A stretch of 64,000 nucleotides of DNA, from positions 112,967,534 to 113,031,533 of the forward strand of contig OY804580.1 in NCBI GenBank assembly GCA_963680875.1, in the 5' to 3' direction. Under the pieces are notes generated by a model, which was not told where the DNA came from, searched no databases, and was given only the letters and a program-made list of their open reading frames with translations. The DNA comes from Bathymodiolus brooksi (taxonomy: Eukaryota > Mollusca > Bivalvia > Mytilida > Modiolidae). Position numbers and translations under genes: made by a program. This document shows positions 1-9,663 of this stretch, one piece after another (positions within the stretch are counted from its first letter, which is position 1; each line of letters starts with the position of its first letter).

Positions 1-24
1 CTATTGTCATGTTATATGGATGTT
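1..24 (-). CDS. Partial Ig-domain exon of copy 0 (minus-strand IgSF gene)
   Basis: The window opens inside the 5' end of an exon matching the first Ig exon of the minus-strand genes at 36,448-36,726 and 56,258-56,536. The acceptor AG lies at 25-26 and is intact. Only 24 bases are inside the window, so this is a homology call. It shows that a further copy of the Ig block lies to the left. Confidence 0.6.
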
Positions 25-79
25 CTACAAAATGGTATGAACGATTCAGCATTCAATCATATCTATTGCATCAATTTAA

Positions 80-250
80 ATAAGGGTAATAACAAAATTA
101 CCGAACTCTGAACAATCTTACAACGGGAAAGTCAAAACTCATAATTATATAAATAGACAAAATCAGTCAACAACCGGAAAACTGTGAAAACCGTAATGAC
201 TCTGACTTGGTACAGGCATTTCTAAAGAAATGGTGGGCTGAGTCAGATTT
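80..250 (+). repeat. Dispersed repeat family 1 (short interspersed module)
   Basis: This module begins near AATAAGGGTAATAACAAAAT and runs to the GGTACAGGCATTTCTAAAG region. Plus-orientation copies lie near 33,670-33,760, 36,780-36,950, 53,490-53,580 and 56,590-56,770. Reverse-complement copies lie near 7,262-7,415, 8,010-8,118 and, as a fragment, 40,248-40,283. It has no ORF. Copies start and stop at different points, as expected of a non-autonomous element or old SINE. I believe related modules are common in mussel genomes, but that is memory, not a search. Confidence 0.7.
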
Positions 251-789
251 TAAAGCGCCAAACCTCCCCTTTCATTACGGCTCAAAGTTTGATTGAGGAA
301 TTTCAACTAAGAATAATTTGAAGATGATGAAGGGGTAGCAGCCATAAATCGGAGGACAAACTATAAAATGGCCAAAAGGTAAAACAAAGACCTATAAACC
401 ACTATATAGAAGTGCTAAAAGATGGTTGCTAGAAGTAGCGGACAATATGAAGAATATGATCAGGGAAGTTTGCCTTACAACCAGAAACCAAGGACTACTG
501 GTAGCAAGTTGTTGCTATATAGTCTTTGTTGTATGGTTTAGCATGAGCCACTCAATTATGTTCTGTTCTTAGGGAAAAGAAAAGGCATTTGTAGATAACA
601 AATGTGGAATCAGAAGCCACAATTTAATTTTGACGTGCCTGTACAATGGCAGAAACGTGAGCGGTCGTGTATTTGTATGTTAGGGTTATCGATTTTGCCC
701 TTTCTATGGTTTTAACTATTGGGTTTAGAAACTGTTTGTCATTTTATGTATTATAGATATTATTTATTATGTAATTATTTCTCAGTTAT

Positions 790-880
790 TTGGCTTACCA
801 ACCTTTCGATTTTGAGCGTACCTGATGAAGGTTATTCCATAAACGTGTCGTGCGCACTAAATTAGATATCTACGTTTTCA
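790..880 (+). repeat. Dispersed repeat family 2 (core GAGCGTACCTGATGAAG)
   Basis: This short module ends in an ACTAAATTAGATATCTACG-like stretch. Related copies lie near 1,425-1,490, 2,205-2,265, 9,480-9,580, 37,500-37,590, 46,850-46,920 and 57,300-57,385. Reverse-complement copies lie near 1,540-1,640, 1,890-1,970, 12,235-12,290, 13,795-13,855, 49,690-49,735 and 51,235-51,295. No coding capacity is visible. Some block rearrangements have their breakpoints in it. Confidence 0.7.
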
Positions 881-975
881 TTACTACATGTTCGGTACGA
901 TATTCCCATCTTATTTTTTATTGTTGTTTCGTTACTCAGTATATGAGTATATTCAACTATATGTTTCATGTATTC

Positions 976-2234
976 ATAATTTGTCTGCTTAAAAGCAACG
1001 ATCGTTACGTTTTGCGCGGCATTAGTGGAGTAGAAGAAATTGGTGAATTGAGGCACCTAGTCTGTTTAATGACAGTGGTAATATTTTGTCCAAAAACAGA
1101 TCGAATTCATCCTGGGAGGATGGATATGGCATATTGGAAGACAGTTACACCTGTCCAACAGCGATACGTTAGCCATTCCTTTTAACAGATACATATGTCC
1201 TCAATAGTGCCATATCCTACTGTTCAGGACTGATATCATGTTTAGCTCAACGTTCTTATATACACATGTCCTATTTATAAGTAAAGCTGAAATCAACTTC
1301 CTTAGATGAGTTTTTTACATTATTTAAGACATACGTCAGCCATCACTTGAATTTTCTAATTTGAGATATTTAGTCTACATCCACCCAAAAACTTAAAATT
1401 AATTGAATTTACAATCGTTTGACTATGCGCATACCTGATGACGTTTATTCCAGAAACTGATCGTGCTCACTAAATTAGATATCTAAGTTTTTATTACTGG
1501 GTCGCTACCTCTGCTTGTGGACTATTAGTCCCAGAGGGAATAAAACGTCGATATCAAATATGGTACGCACGACCCGTTTCTGCAATAACCTTCACCAGGT
1601 ACACTCAAATTCGAAAGGTTGGAAAGCCAAATAATCTAAAACGTTTAGGAAGCAAATAAACCAAAGGCCCTAAACAGGATTGCCAAAATCGGATAAGATC
1701 ACCTATGACTGACGGAGGAGAACCTTAGTTTTAATATTAATTACATTATTTAGGATCTGTAAATTTCAATAACAAATATATGTAATAAACCATGTCAGTG
1801 CCGAAACACTGACTACTGAGCAGATGATACCCTCGGGGACTAATAGTCCACCAGCCGAGGTATCGATCCAGTGATAGTAATGCACACGTCGATATCATAT
1901 TTAGTGCACATGACACGTTTCTGGAATAATCTTTCGCAGGTACATCTAGTAGTCAGTGGTTTGGTACTGATATGGTCTATTAGACATTGTCTATGTTTGA
2001 ACTTTACTGTTTCTAAAATAACATAAACTAATTTCAATCTCCCTCTGCCATTTCTAAGAAAAGCTTCAAGACACCAAAGGTGGATAATCATTAGCCATGA
2101 ATAGAAGGCCCAGACATTAATATGGCCAAACGATAAAAGGACAAAAAGACAAACAACGATCTATAAAACACTACAGAAAACTAAAGATCCAGTAGCACGA
2201 GACCCACTAACGAAAGTTATTCCAGATACGTGTC
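976..2234. other. Stretch with only short dispersed repeats, present in copy 0 and absent from copy 2
   Basis: No supported gene. It contains several family-2 modules in both orientations. A further repeat at about 1,615-1,780 resembles 4,205-4,360, both running through an AGGATAATCAAAATC-like core. The open frames here are short and lack splice or domain support. In copy 2 the sequence jumps from the equivalent of 880 straight to the equivalent of 2,255. Confidence 0.55.
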
Positions 2235-3395
2235 GTATGCACTAAATTAAATATCTATGATTTTATTATATGATTTGGGTCTATGTTGCTCATATGGATG
2301 TGGTGGTTATTTCGGGTGGAATTGGAGTGGCATTCATAACACACACATTCATGTCCCATTCTTAAGATGCGTTGTGTAATTAGTACATTACATGCACACC
2401 ATGAAGACAACACAGTATTATTGTATATTTCTTTTTTCTATATCCTGACATTTGAGGGCGATTATGCTTGTGGTGAGAAGTCAGCGACTTCAACCGCACT
2501 GTCACCTAGACGTAAATATTCATGTTTTCATTTTTCTTTCATGTTTTAGAATGTCAAGGAATGTATGAGGAGGATATTTTTAAGCGCATACTTAAAAAAA
2601 TGGATTTCCCTAAAAGTGAACAATCGAATGACAATTTGAAGCAATTACACTAATTTCATTACTATATGATAGTGTCTATTACCTTTAGTACTTCCTGTCA
2701 AAACCGGAAACTAGTGTCTCCATTTGTCTACATTTTAATTGAAATTTTAATATAAAATTATCAAAACAATTGCCAAAAATTACAAAAAATGGCAACATAT
2801 TTCAAGTGGTCTTTGCAGATTGAATACATAGCAACCCAGAAACAAACACTTAATTCTATTTATAGATGTCATGTGTCTATTAATATGATGCTATGTTAAG
2901 TAGAAATATAAAAACGGAACCGGTTACATTTCCGTCAAGAGTGAGCACAACATCATTGTTTTTGAATTATGAAATATCACTCTTATAGCACACAAAGATG
3001 GCCTCTATTTAAATACTTAAGGAGAACACACATATTCAGAAGCAAAATCCTTATTATCAAACAACTCTTAATACCTAGTTTGCTTCGTAATTTTTCTCGT
3101 TCCAGGACAGAGAGTTCCCATCTTTTACAAGATGATGATACCTGCCAGTTCTACTTATGATCACCATATTTTATGTGTGATTTTTCTTTTCCTTTATAAC
3201 ATTTATGTGAATTGTGAGATTAAGACAGATTACAAGAAAAAAAAGAATCACCAGTACCATTTAATATTATCTGATGTCTGATCATCAAAATATATCGCCA
3301 AACATTGATATAATGTGCTTATTTAAGAAACTTTGATTATTACTTGGAATATTGATTATTGTGTATTTGAATGTATGAATTTGTGTATATTATTG
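2235..3395. repeat. Second part of the copy 0 block tail, homologous to 57,365-58,530
   Basis: The stretch is collinear with 57,365-58,530, with scattered substitutions and small indels. Two small plus-strand ORFs (2,367-2,549 and 2,969-3,160) have counterparts at 57,495-57,677 and 58,097-58,288. They have no recognisable domain, signal peptide or clear splice partners, so I do not call them genes. Homology stops after TATATTATTGTT: copy 0 runs into the 3,384-4,180 repeat and copy 2 into LINE sequence. Confidence 0.8.
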
Positions 3396-4180
3396 TTGAT
3401 TGATATGGACTTGCTATGCGTTAAGCTGGCATCAACAAAGAGTGACCCATTTCCGGTTGCAGATGTGGAAATTTGGCAGAGTTAATAATTTATCCTTTAG
3501 AGTGGTTAGTTTATGTTATGTATATCGTTGTTTGTCTTTTTGTCCTTTTTTCTTTAGGCCATTGTGTTGTCTGTTCTTTTGGCCAATTGTGTTGTCTGTT
3601 CTTCTTCGATATACGGATTCTGGTTACACCTTTGGTATCGTCAAACTCTTCTTACCTTGTGTGGGTGTTGTGGTATCTTTGATATCAACATATGGAGTAG
3701 ATGTTTCTCTGCTTGATCGCTGTTTCCGCGCGTTTGAACTTAAAAAAACGAGATTCGGTTCGTCTTTACCCCCAGTTGTTTGCAGGAGGGCTAATATCTC
3801 ATTGTGTGGTATTTGATTGTTTGCGCATAGTCCTGTCCTGTCTTGTCTTCGCGTTCTTAGTTCCGTATTGTCCGTTACGATTTCCGCATAAAAACGATGT
3901 TTGGTTTGTCTTTACTCCCGGCTGATTGTAGGAAAGATGGTGTTTTATTTTCTTTCTGTGTTTGTTTGTACAACGTGGTGTCCAACACATCATGATTATA
4001 TTAGCAACATGACAGGTGTCTTATAAGGAGCAGTAACTGCTTACCTGACGTGAGCACATGGGTTCACTCACGGCGTTTTGATAGGATCCGTATCGCTCAT
4101 CTCTTTAGTTTTCTGTGTTGTATTTATTTTGATTATTTTCGTTCTGTGTCTTGTGTACCCTTTAAAATCTGATTCAACCC
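3384..4180. repeat. Left direct repeat (about 780-800 bp) flanking the ORF1-like element
   Basis: This segment is repeated in direct orientation at 6,287-7,058, running from GTATATTATTGTTGATTG to GATTCAACCCAT. It includes a dispersed module around 3,520-3,660 (core TCTTCGATATACGGATTC) that also occurs near 6,480, 13,160 and 50,610, with diverged versions near 34,330 and 54,150. Open frames inside it (3,400-3,816 and 3,701-3,925) follow the repeat and look non-coding. The left copy has an extra duplicated stretch near 3,575-3,605. Confidence 0.8.
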
Positions 4181-4841
4181 ATCATTTACACTCATTATCA
4201 AACGATTGATACACCAAATAACTTAAAGGTTTGATGGGGCTAGAATCCAAAGGGCCTAAATAGGATAATCAAAATCAAATAAGGTCACATACACCTGATG
4301 GATGAGTACCTTAGCTTTGATAATAATTACATTATATAGGACTTTAAATTTCAAAAATAAATAAGAGTCACTGTATTTATTCTTCCTTGTATATTTATAG
4401 AATTGTTAATTTGAATGCTTGTTTGAAGTGGGAATTTCCATGGTCATGTATGCGCAGGTCGGTTTACTCGTCCATGCATTGTCCATACTGAATTTTGAAG
4501 GATTGTAATGTTAATATGCTGATGTATGTTTGTAATTTAGAAATACAGATTTTCATCCATTTCAATATGTAATATTTTACATTAAGAAATAGATATTTGT
4601 AAGCACCATGTTCTACTACATTTAAGACATATTCATCTACATGTAATAAATATCTTTGAAAAGGAATTGTTTTACATTTATAAATCACACTCATACTCAA
4701 AATAAGAGCATATAAATAAATTGTTTGTACAGTTATATTTATATGTCTACATATTATATATTTCAATCTACCATCTGGTAATTTAACTCTATGTTGGAGC
4801 TTATACATTGTTTTTGTTTTTATAATTTTTTTTTTATTGAT
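4181..4841. other. Non-coding stretch with a segment shared with the right end of the window
   Basis: The part at 4,418-4,532 is nearly identical to 63,888-64,000, continuing the correspondence between copy 0 and the region right of copy 2. A minus-strand frame at 4,464-4,808 overlaps it but has no recognisable domain. The A/T-rich run at 4,808-4,842 reads as an A-rich stretch on the minus strand, directly after the ORF1-like gene, and could be a retrotransposition tail. Confidence 0.5.
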
Positions 4842-6200
4842 TTACCCGGTAAGATAAAAATTGATATGTGCATCAATAATGATACCTATTATACAGTTAT
4901 TACACCTTGGCTTTTTTGAGCCATTGTTCTTGTTAGTCTGGTCATCTTGTCTGTCAGGTGGAGTTGGAGGTGTATGACTTCTTACTGTCTGTTTAGGTCC
5001 ATGTGATACTGGTGTTTTCATAAATGTTTCCAGTGTTTTTTGTCCATGCTTCATTGTATTTTTTTCCCCACTTGCTTTTGAATTTTTGGTTGAATCGGTC
5101 TTAGAAAATGTTACTTTATGTACACTTTGTAATTGTTCAATATCATCAGTTGTACTTTCGCCTTTTTGTGTTGTATTGTGTATTTCTACAGTAGTTGTAT
5201 TTTGTACAGTGTCTGTCTGAACATCTGTATTGCTGTCCTCTGTATTGTGATCTTGTGTTTCACACTCATCTTCTGTAAACTTATTTGTGCAGTCCATCAT
5301 TTTGTGTCCTGTTTTGTGACATGCTTTGCACACCCAGTCATTTGTACAATCATACAGAAAATGCCCAGGAGATAGGCATTTGTAGCACATAGGTACTTTG
5401 TCTGTTCTATTTGTATTGTTATTTTGTTGGTTATGTGTAGAGAATTCTGGTTGACCACTAAGGAATACAAGAGCCCAATATTTACCAATTTGAAGCTTTC
5501 TTGGGATTGGGTTTTTTAATGTTTTACTTATTATCAATCTGTCACCTGTTTCACAGTTGGTTAACTTTCCATCTACCCTAAGTCTCTCTCTGAATAACCC
5601 TTGAATTTCACAGCCCTCTAATGTTAGGGCACGATGGATATGTCCATCATCGGCGGAAAGTGGCACGTTTTTGACTTTTATCCTTATGGTGTTTGGTTGT
5701 GTTCGGCCAGGATTATATGGATTTTGTGAATGGAGGGGAATTTGCCTGCCACGCAAAACTAAACCCTGCACCAACAATGAGAGTCTGTCTTCCCCATTAT
5801 CCATATAAATACGCTACATATCCCTGATACGCTGTATACCCTTTATACACTGTGAGGTTACCCTTACTCCAATAGCCTTGTATATCTCGACATTTGTCAG
5901 CCACAAGGATCGTGCTGGTTTCATCGATGAACCAAAAACATCCTTGTCTTTAAGAAAGACTGGTTTGACCTTTTCACTGGATGAATTACTTTTTGTGTTT
6001 GTGTTTGTGTTTGTATTTTCGTTTTCTTTACCATCGTCTTTTACGATCTCCGCGTAAGACGCCATTTTTTCTTTGTTTACACTTTTTTCTTCGTCTAAAA
6101 TGTCATTTTCTACTGGTTTTATACCACGTAAACTCTGGATCAATTGCTCAATTTGAGCATCACTTAATTGTCCATTCACATATTGACTATTTGTAGCCAT
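4842..6200 (-). pseudogene. LINE ORF1-like (gag-like) protein with two CCHC zinc knuckles, interrupted by one stop
   Basis: One continuous minus-strand frame of about 452 codons is broken by a single TAG at 5,814-5,816. The upstream part (6,200 down) encodes 128 residues and the downstream part 320. The first part is polar, with an Asn/Thr-rich run. The second has a conserved-looking block (around VPLSADDG and LTNCETGDR) and then two zinc knuckles: CYKCLSPGHFLYDC and CKACHKTGHKMMDC, both CX2CX4HX4C. A long Thr/Gln/Asp-rich tail follows. This arrangement is what I associate with nucleic-acid-binding ORF1 proteins of L1/Tx1-like LINEs in invertebrates. No ORF2 follows. A gag of another retroelement class is the alternative. 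Confidence 0.75.
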
Positions 6201-6286
6201 AGCTTACTTTTTCAAAATAAGTTTAAACTGTTTTCGGGAGTACTCACTTAGCAGACCTTGGCATACTAAGGGACATCATCCATCCA

Positions 6287-7058
6287 TGTATATTATTGTT
6301 GATTGATATGGACTTGCTATGCACTAAGCTGGCATCAACAAAGAGTGGCCCATTTCCGGTTGCAGATGTGGACACATTTGGCAGAGTTAATAGTGTTTCC
6401 TTTTGAGTGGTTAGTTGATGTTTTGTAGATCATTGTTTGTCCTTTTGTCCTTTTTCTTTTGGACATTGTGTTGTCTGTTCTTCTTCGATATACGGATTCT
6501 GATTATACCTTAGGTATCTTCAAACTCTTCTTACCTTGTGCGGGTGTTGTGGTATCATTGATATCACGATATGGAGTAGATATATCTCTGCTTGATCGCT
6601 GTGTTCGCTCGTTTGAACTTAAAACACGATATTCGGTTCGTCTTTACCCCCAGTTGTTTGCAGGAGGGCTAATATCTCATTGTGTGGTATTTTATTGTTT
6701 GCGCATAGTCCTGTCCTGTCTTGTCTTCGCGTTCTTAGTTCCGTATTGTCCGTTACGATTTCCGCATAAAAACGATGTTTGGTTTGTCTTTACTCCCGGC
6801 TGATTGTAGGAAAGCTGGTGTTTTATTTTCTTTCTGTGTTTGTTTGTACAACGTGGTGTCCAACACATCTTGATTATATTAGCAACATGACAGGTGTCTT
6901 ATAAGGAGCAGTAACTGCTTACCTGACGTAAGCACATGGGTTCACTCACGGCGTTTTGATAGGATCCCTATCGCTCATCTTTTTAGTTTTCTGTGTTGTA
7001 TTTATTTTGATTATTTTCGTTCTGTGTCTTGTGTACCCTTTAAAATCTGATTCAACCC
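6287..7058. repeat. Right direct repeat flanking the ORF1-like element
   Basis: Second copy of the 3,384-4,180 segment in the same orientation, with scattered differences. The 114-residue frame at 6,459-6,803 is the shifted counterpart of frames in the left copy. Frame changes between the copies argue against coding. On the minus strand the repeat would begin TGGGTTG and end ATATACA, with TGGATGGATG directly after, which superficially resembles an LTR plus primer-binding site. Confidence 0.75.
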
Positions 7059-7262
7059 ATGATTGTAGGAAAGCTGGTGTTTTATTTGCTTTTTGTGTTT
7101 GTTTGTGCAACGGGGTGTCCAACACATCTTGATTATATGAGCAACATGGCAGGTGTCTTATAAGAAGCAGTAACTGCTTACCTTACGTGAGCACATGGGT
7201 TCACTCACGGGGTTTTGGTGGGATCCGTATTGCTCATCTTTTTAAAATCTGATTCAACCAAT
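7059..7262. repeat. Third, partial tandem copy of the repeat's 3' portion
   Basis: About 200 bp from GATTGTAGGAAAGCTGGTG to GATTCAACC repeat the last part of the preceding repeat (compare 6,803-7,058 and 3,925-4,180), with more substitutions. It abuts directly, so this is a local tandem duplication. No gene. Confidence 0.7.
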
Positions 7263-8118
7263 CCTTTCTTTAGAAATGCCTGTACCAAGTCAGGGTCATT
7301 ACGTTTTCATAGTTTTCCGGTTGTTGACTGATTTTGTCTGTTTATATAATTATGAGTTTTGACTTTCCCTTTGTAAGATTGTTCGGAGTTCGGTAATTTT
7401 GTTATTACCCTTATTTACCAGTGTCTCTTGATTGCTTAATCTTGATTGGCATTTCGGTTTACTCTAACGTTTATATAACGAACGAATGTTGTTTTGTAGG
7501 TGCGGGAAAAGGTTATATTTAAGAGTTGTCGTTTCTATTGACAATTAAAAATGTTTTTAGAAATAAATATTGTTACAGTTATCAACATCTATGAAAAATA
7601 AATACTTAAAAAAGATCTAGTTAAACGGGTACATCGCGAACCCTTATTCTTTTGGACTTTGTCATTTATAGACCATTACATATGTTAAAAATCTTATTTC
7701 CAATGTATAAAACCATCTTATAAAACAATATTACACTTTTATCAGGCCGATTTCAGATGCAATGAGATGGGAAAATGCTACAAAATTAGCTCACTTGTTT
7801 CATAGGGAAGTGGTGAAATATGTCAAAATTACATAATGAAAATTTAAATATCAAAGTTAGTGTATTTATAGTTCTTTATATATTTATAGAATTGTCAATT
7901 TGTCACTTTCTGTGTACAATCTCTACAATCTGTAGATTGTAAGAATGGGTTCAAATATCATGCCAATTCATGATATTCCATTCAAACATTTCCACTTGTG
8001 ATAATTTCACAGTTTTCCGGTTGTTGACTGATTTTGTCTGTTTACAAAATTATGAGTTTTGACTTTCCCTTTACAAGATTGTTCGGAGTTCGGTAATTTT
8101 GTTATTACCTTTATTTAC
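7263..8118. other. Non-coding stretch with two inverted family-1 repeats
   Basis: No supported gene. Reverse-complement family-1 modules occupy about 7,262-7,415 and 8,010-8,118. Around 7,855-7,905 is a short segment similar to 4,360-4,410. The rest is AT-rich with many stops in all frames. Confidence 0.5.
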
Positions 8119-9140
8119 TATACTTAAAGTCTCAATTTCGTTTCACAACATAACGAATGTGACTTCACTTGTGGAGATAAGATAAATATATATTGCATGT
8201 AAGTGTAAAATAGTTTATTCTGTATCAACTTTTGTTTGTTATTCTTACTAAATTTAGTATTCCATTTTAATTAAAAAAATAGAAGTGTACTTTGGTGTCA
8301 TCGTAGAAAGAAAAACTTATAAATCATTAATATTATTCTATTCTAAGAGAAAATTGTCTACATTACCGCCGCGGTATAACTGATATATTGTTGAAAGTGG
8401 CGTTAAACACCATAACCCCCTATTTATTATATTAGTTATACATATAACTGTATTACACTGTAATTGTATCATTATTCTACTTGTTCGTTCTGGAAGCGTC
8501 GTGGCCGTCATCGTATGGTAGTTGGATTTACAACTACCTATGTAATCAGTGCCTATCACCACTGGTGGTGTGAGAACGAATCTCCATCAGGGCGAGGTGT
8601 ACAACATTATGTGATAAAGTTTGTCAGTGACTTGCAACATATCGGTGGTTCTCTCTCGGTTCTCCGGTTTCCTCCACCAATAAAACTGACCGCCATGATA
8701 TAGCTGAAATATTGTTGAAAGGTAAACAAATAAATTTGTTCGTTCTTCAATTACATCTCCATGTTATCCCATTGGCATCTGCAAACATTTCTTATGTTAT
8801 CTACCTATATCATCGATGTGTACATGTACATGAATTACAATTAATGTTAGGGGTTAGATTCCCGAGCATACCGAGGTGTCCTCGATACAAATATGTGTGA
8901 TAACATTTATCAATGCACATGTTTTATTCTAAAGGTCTTAACTACTAGCGCATCAAGACACCCCGTTTTATATTCTCCTGAACCCCTTCTACTAAAACAA
9001 AAACAAGGATACAATTGGGTTCAATTTCTTTGTGAATATCATTGATTACATTACATTTACTTTAATTGTCATGATTAAATTACATATATAATTACACCAA
9101 TTTGTAAATGTAATTCATTAAATTACAATGTAATTAATTG
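8119..9140. repeat. 5' flank module of the plus-strand Ig gene, copy 1
   Basis: This module is repeated at about 40,190-41,086 and 45,590-46,620, and contains a SINE (8,480-8,710). The stretch of frequent ATTACA/TTAAAT near 9,040-9,140 is shared with 46,500-46,620. In copies 1 and 2 it lies upstream of the signal-peptide exon, so it probably includes 5' regulatory sequence, though no promoter element is convincing. The small frames here have matching but altered frames in the other copies and look non-coding. Confidence 0.75.
8480..8710 (+). repeat. tRNA-derived SINE
   Basis: In the copies at 40,625-40,840 and 45,970-46,190 this element carries a Pol III box B-like GAGTTCGAATCTCC or close variant. 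Here the box is mutated to GAGAACGAATCTCC. The body runs through a CGGTGGTTCTCTCT region to CTGAAATATTGTTGAAA. A related tail motif, GGCGTTAAACACC, occurs near 8,400 and in other SINE-like pieces of the window. No ORF is expected. Confidence 0.65.
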
Positions 9141-9605
9141 CATTTCTGATAACATATAAGGTCATATAATAACAACTAATGTATATTAAATTTCGCTATA
9201 TATATTTCCCTTTTTTCTTATCATGTTTCAATAATTTTTTTTATAATTAAGGATTTAAGAATGGCATAACTATAGAATTATAGGAAAGATTATACACATA
9301 ATATTTTGATTCATTGAGTGGGTCATGCCGAACATCTTGATCATTTTCTTATCACATATAGTAGACTGCAATATATGTTATCTTTCCAACGAATGAATAA
9401 ACTATTCTACTCCAATATATAGTATTTTTGGCTATTTCTGCTAGGCCCTTTGGTTCATGTTCGTAAATCCTTTTACATTATTTGGCTTTCTAAACTTTTG
9501 ATTTTAAGCGTACATGATGAAAATTATTCCAAAATGCGCAACGCGCTCTAAATTTGTAATCTACATTTTTATTTCAGAAATATATTAGAAACCAATAAAT
9601 GAAAA
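9141..9605. other. Proximal upstream region of the plus-strand Ig gene
   Basis: AT-rich and partly shared with 46,620-46,955. It contains a family-2 repeat at 9,480-9,580. A TTTATTTCAG just upstream of the start codon could be an acceptor for a 5' untranslated exon, because the same arrangement is kept in copy 2. No convincing TATA box or other promoter was found. Confidence 0.4.
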
Positions 9606-9663
9606 ATGTTACTCTTGATATCAATAATGTTGCTAGCAGTCGGTATGTGTTCTACAGACAAAG
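9606..9663 (+). CDS. Exon 1: signal peptide
   Basis: The ATG at 9,606 starts MLLLISIMLLAVGMCSTDK, a hydrophobic signal peptide with likely cleavage after the MCS region. The exon ends in phase 1 at AAAG followed by donor GTATGA. Copy 2 has the same exon at 46,956-47,013, with substitutions that keep the hydrophobic core. The upstream ATG at 9,602 is in another frame and gives no signal peptide, which is why this start was chosen. Confidence 0.65.

Larger units (their letters stand above)
1..975. repeat. Tail of a third copy of the Ig-gene block (copy 0)
   Basis: This stretch is collinear and nearly identical with 36,709-37,665. Most of it also matches 56,519-57,370, with scattered substitutions and small indels. 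It is the region upstream of the minus-strand Ig gene. Apart from the exon edge at 1-24 it holds no gene I can support. It contains two dispersed modules: one at about 80-250 and one at about 790-880. Confidence 0.85.

Noticed and set aside
3400..3925. ORFs with hydrophobic stretches (138 and 74 residues) and the counterpart at 6,459-6,803
   Set aside because: They lie in the direct repeats, change frame between the copies and follow a dispersed repeat module.
3384..7058. Firm call of an LTR retrotransposon
   Set aside because: No protease, RT, RNase H or integrase lies between the repeats. The repeats contain modules found singly elsewhere, and the first bases of the left repeat also occur in copy 2, where no element is seen.
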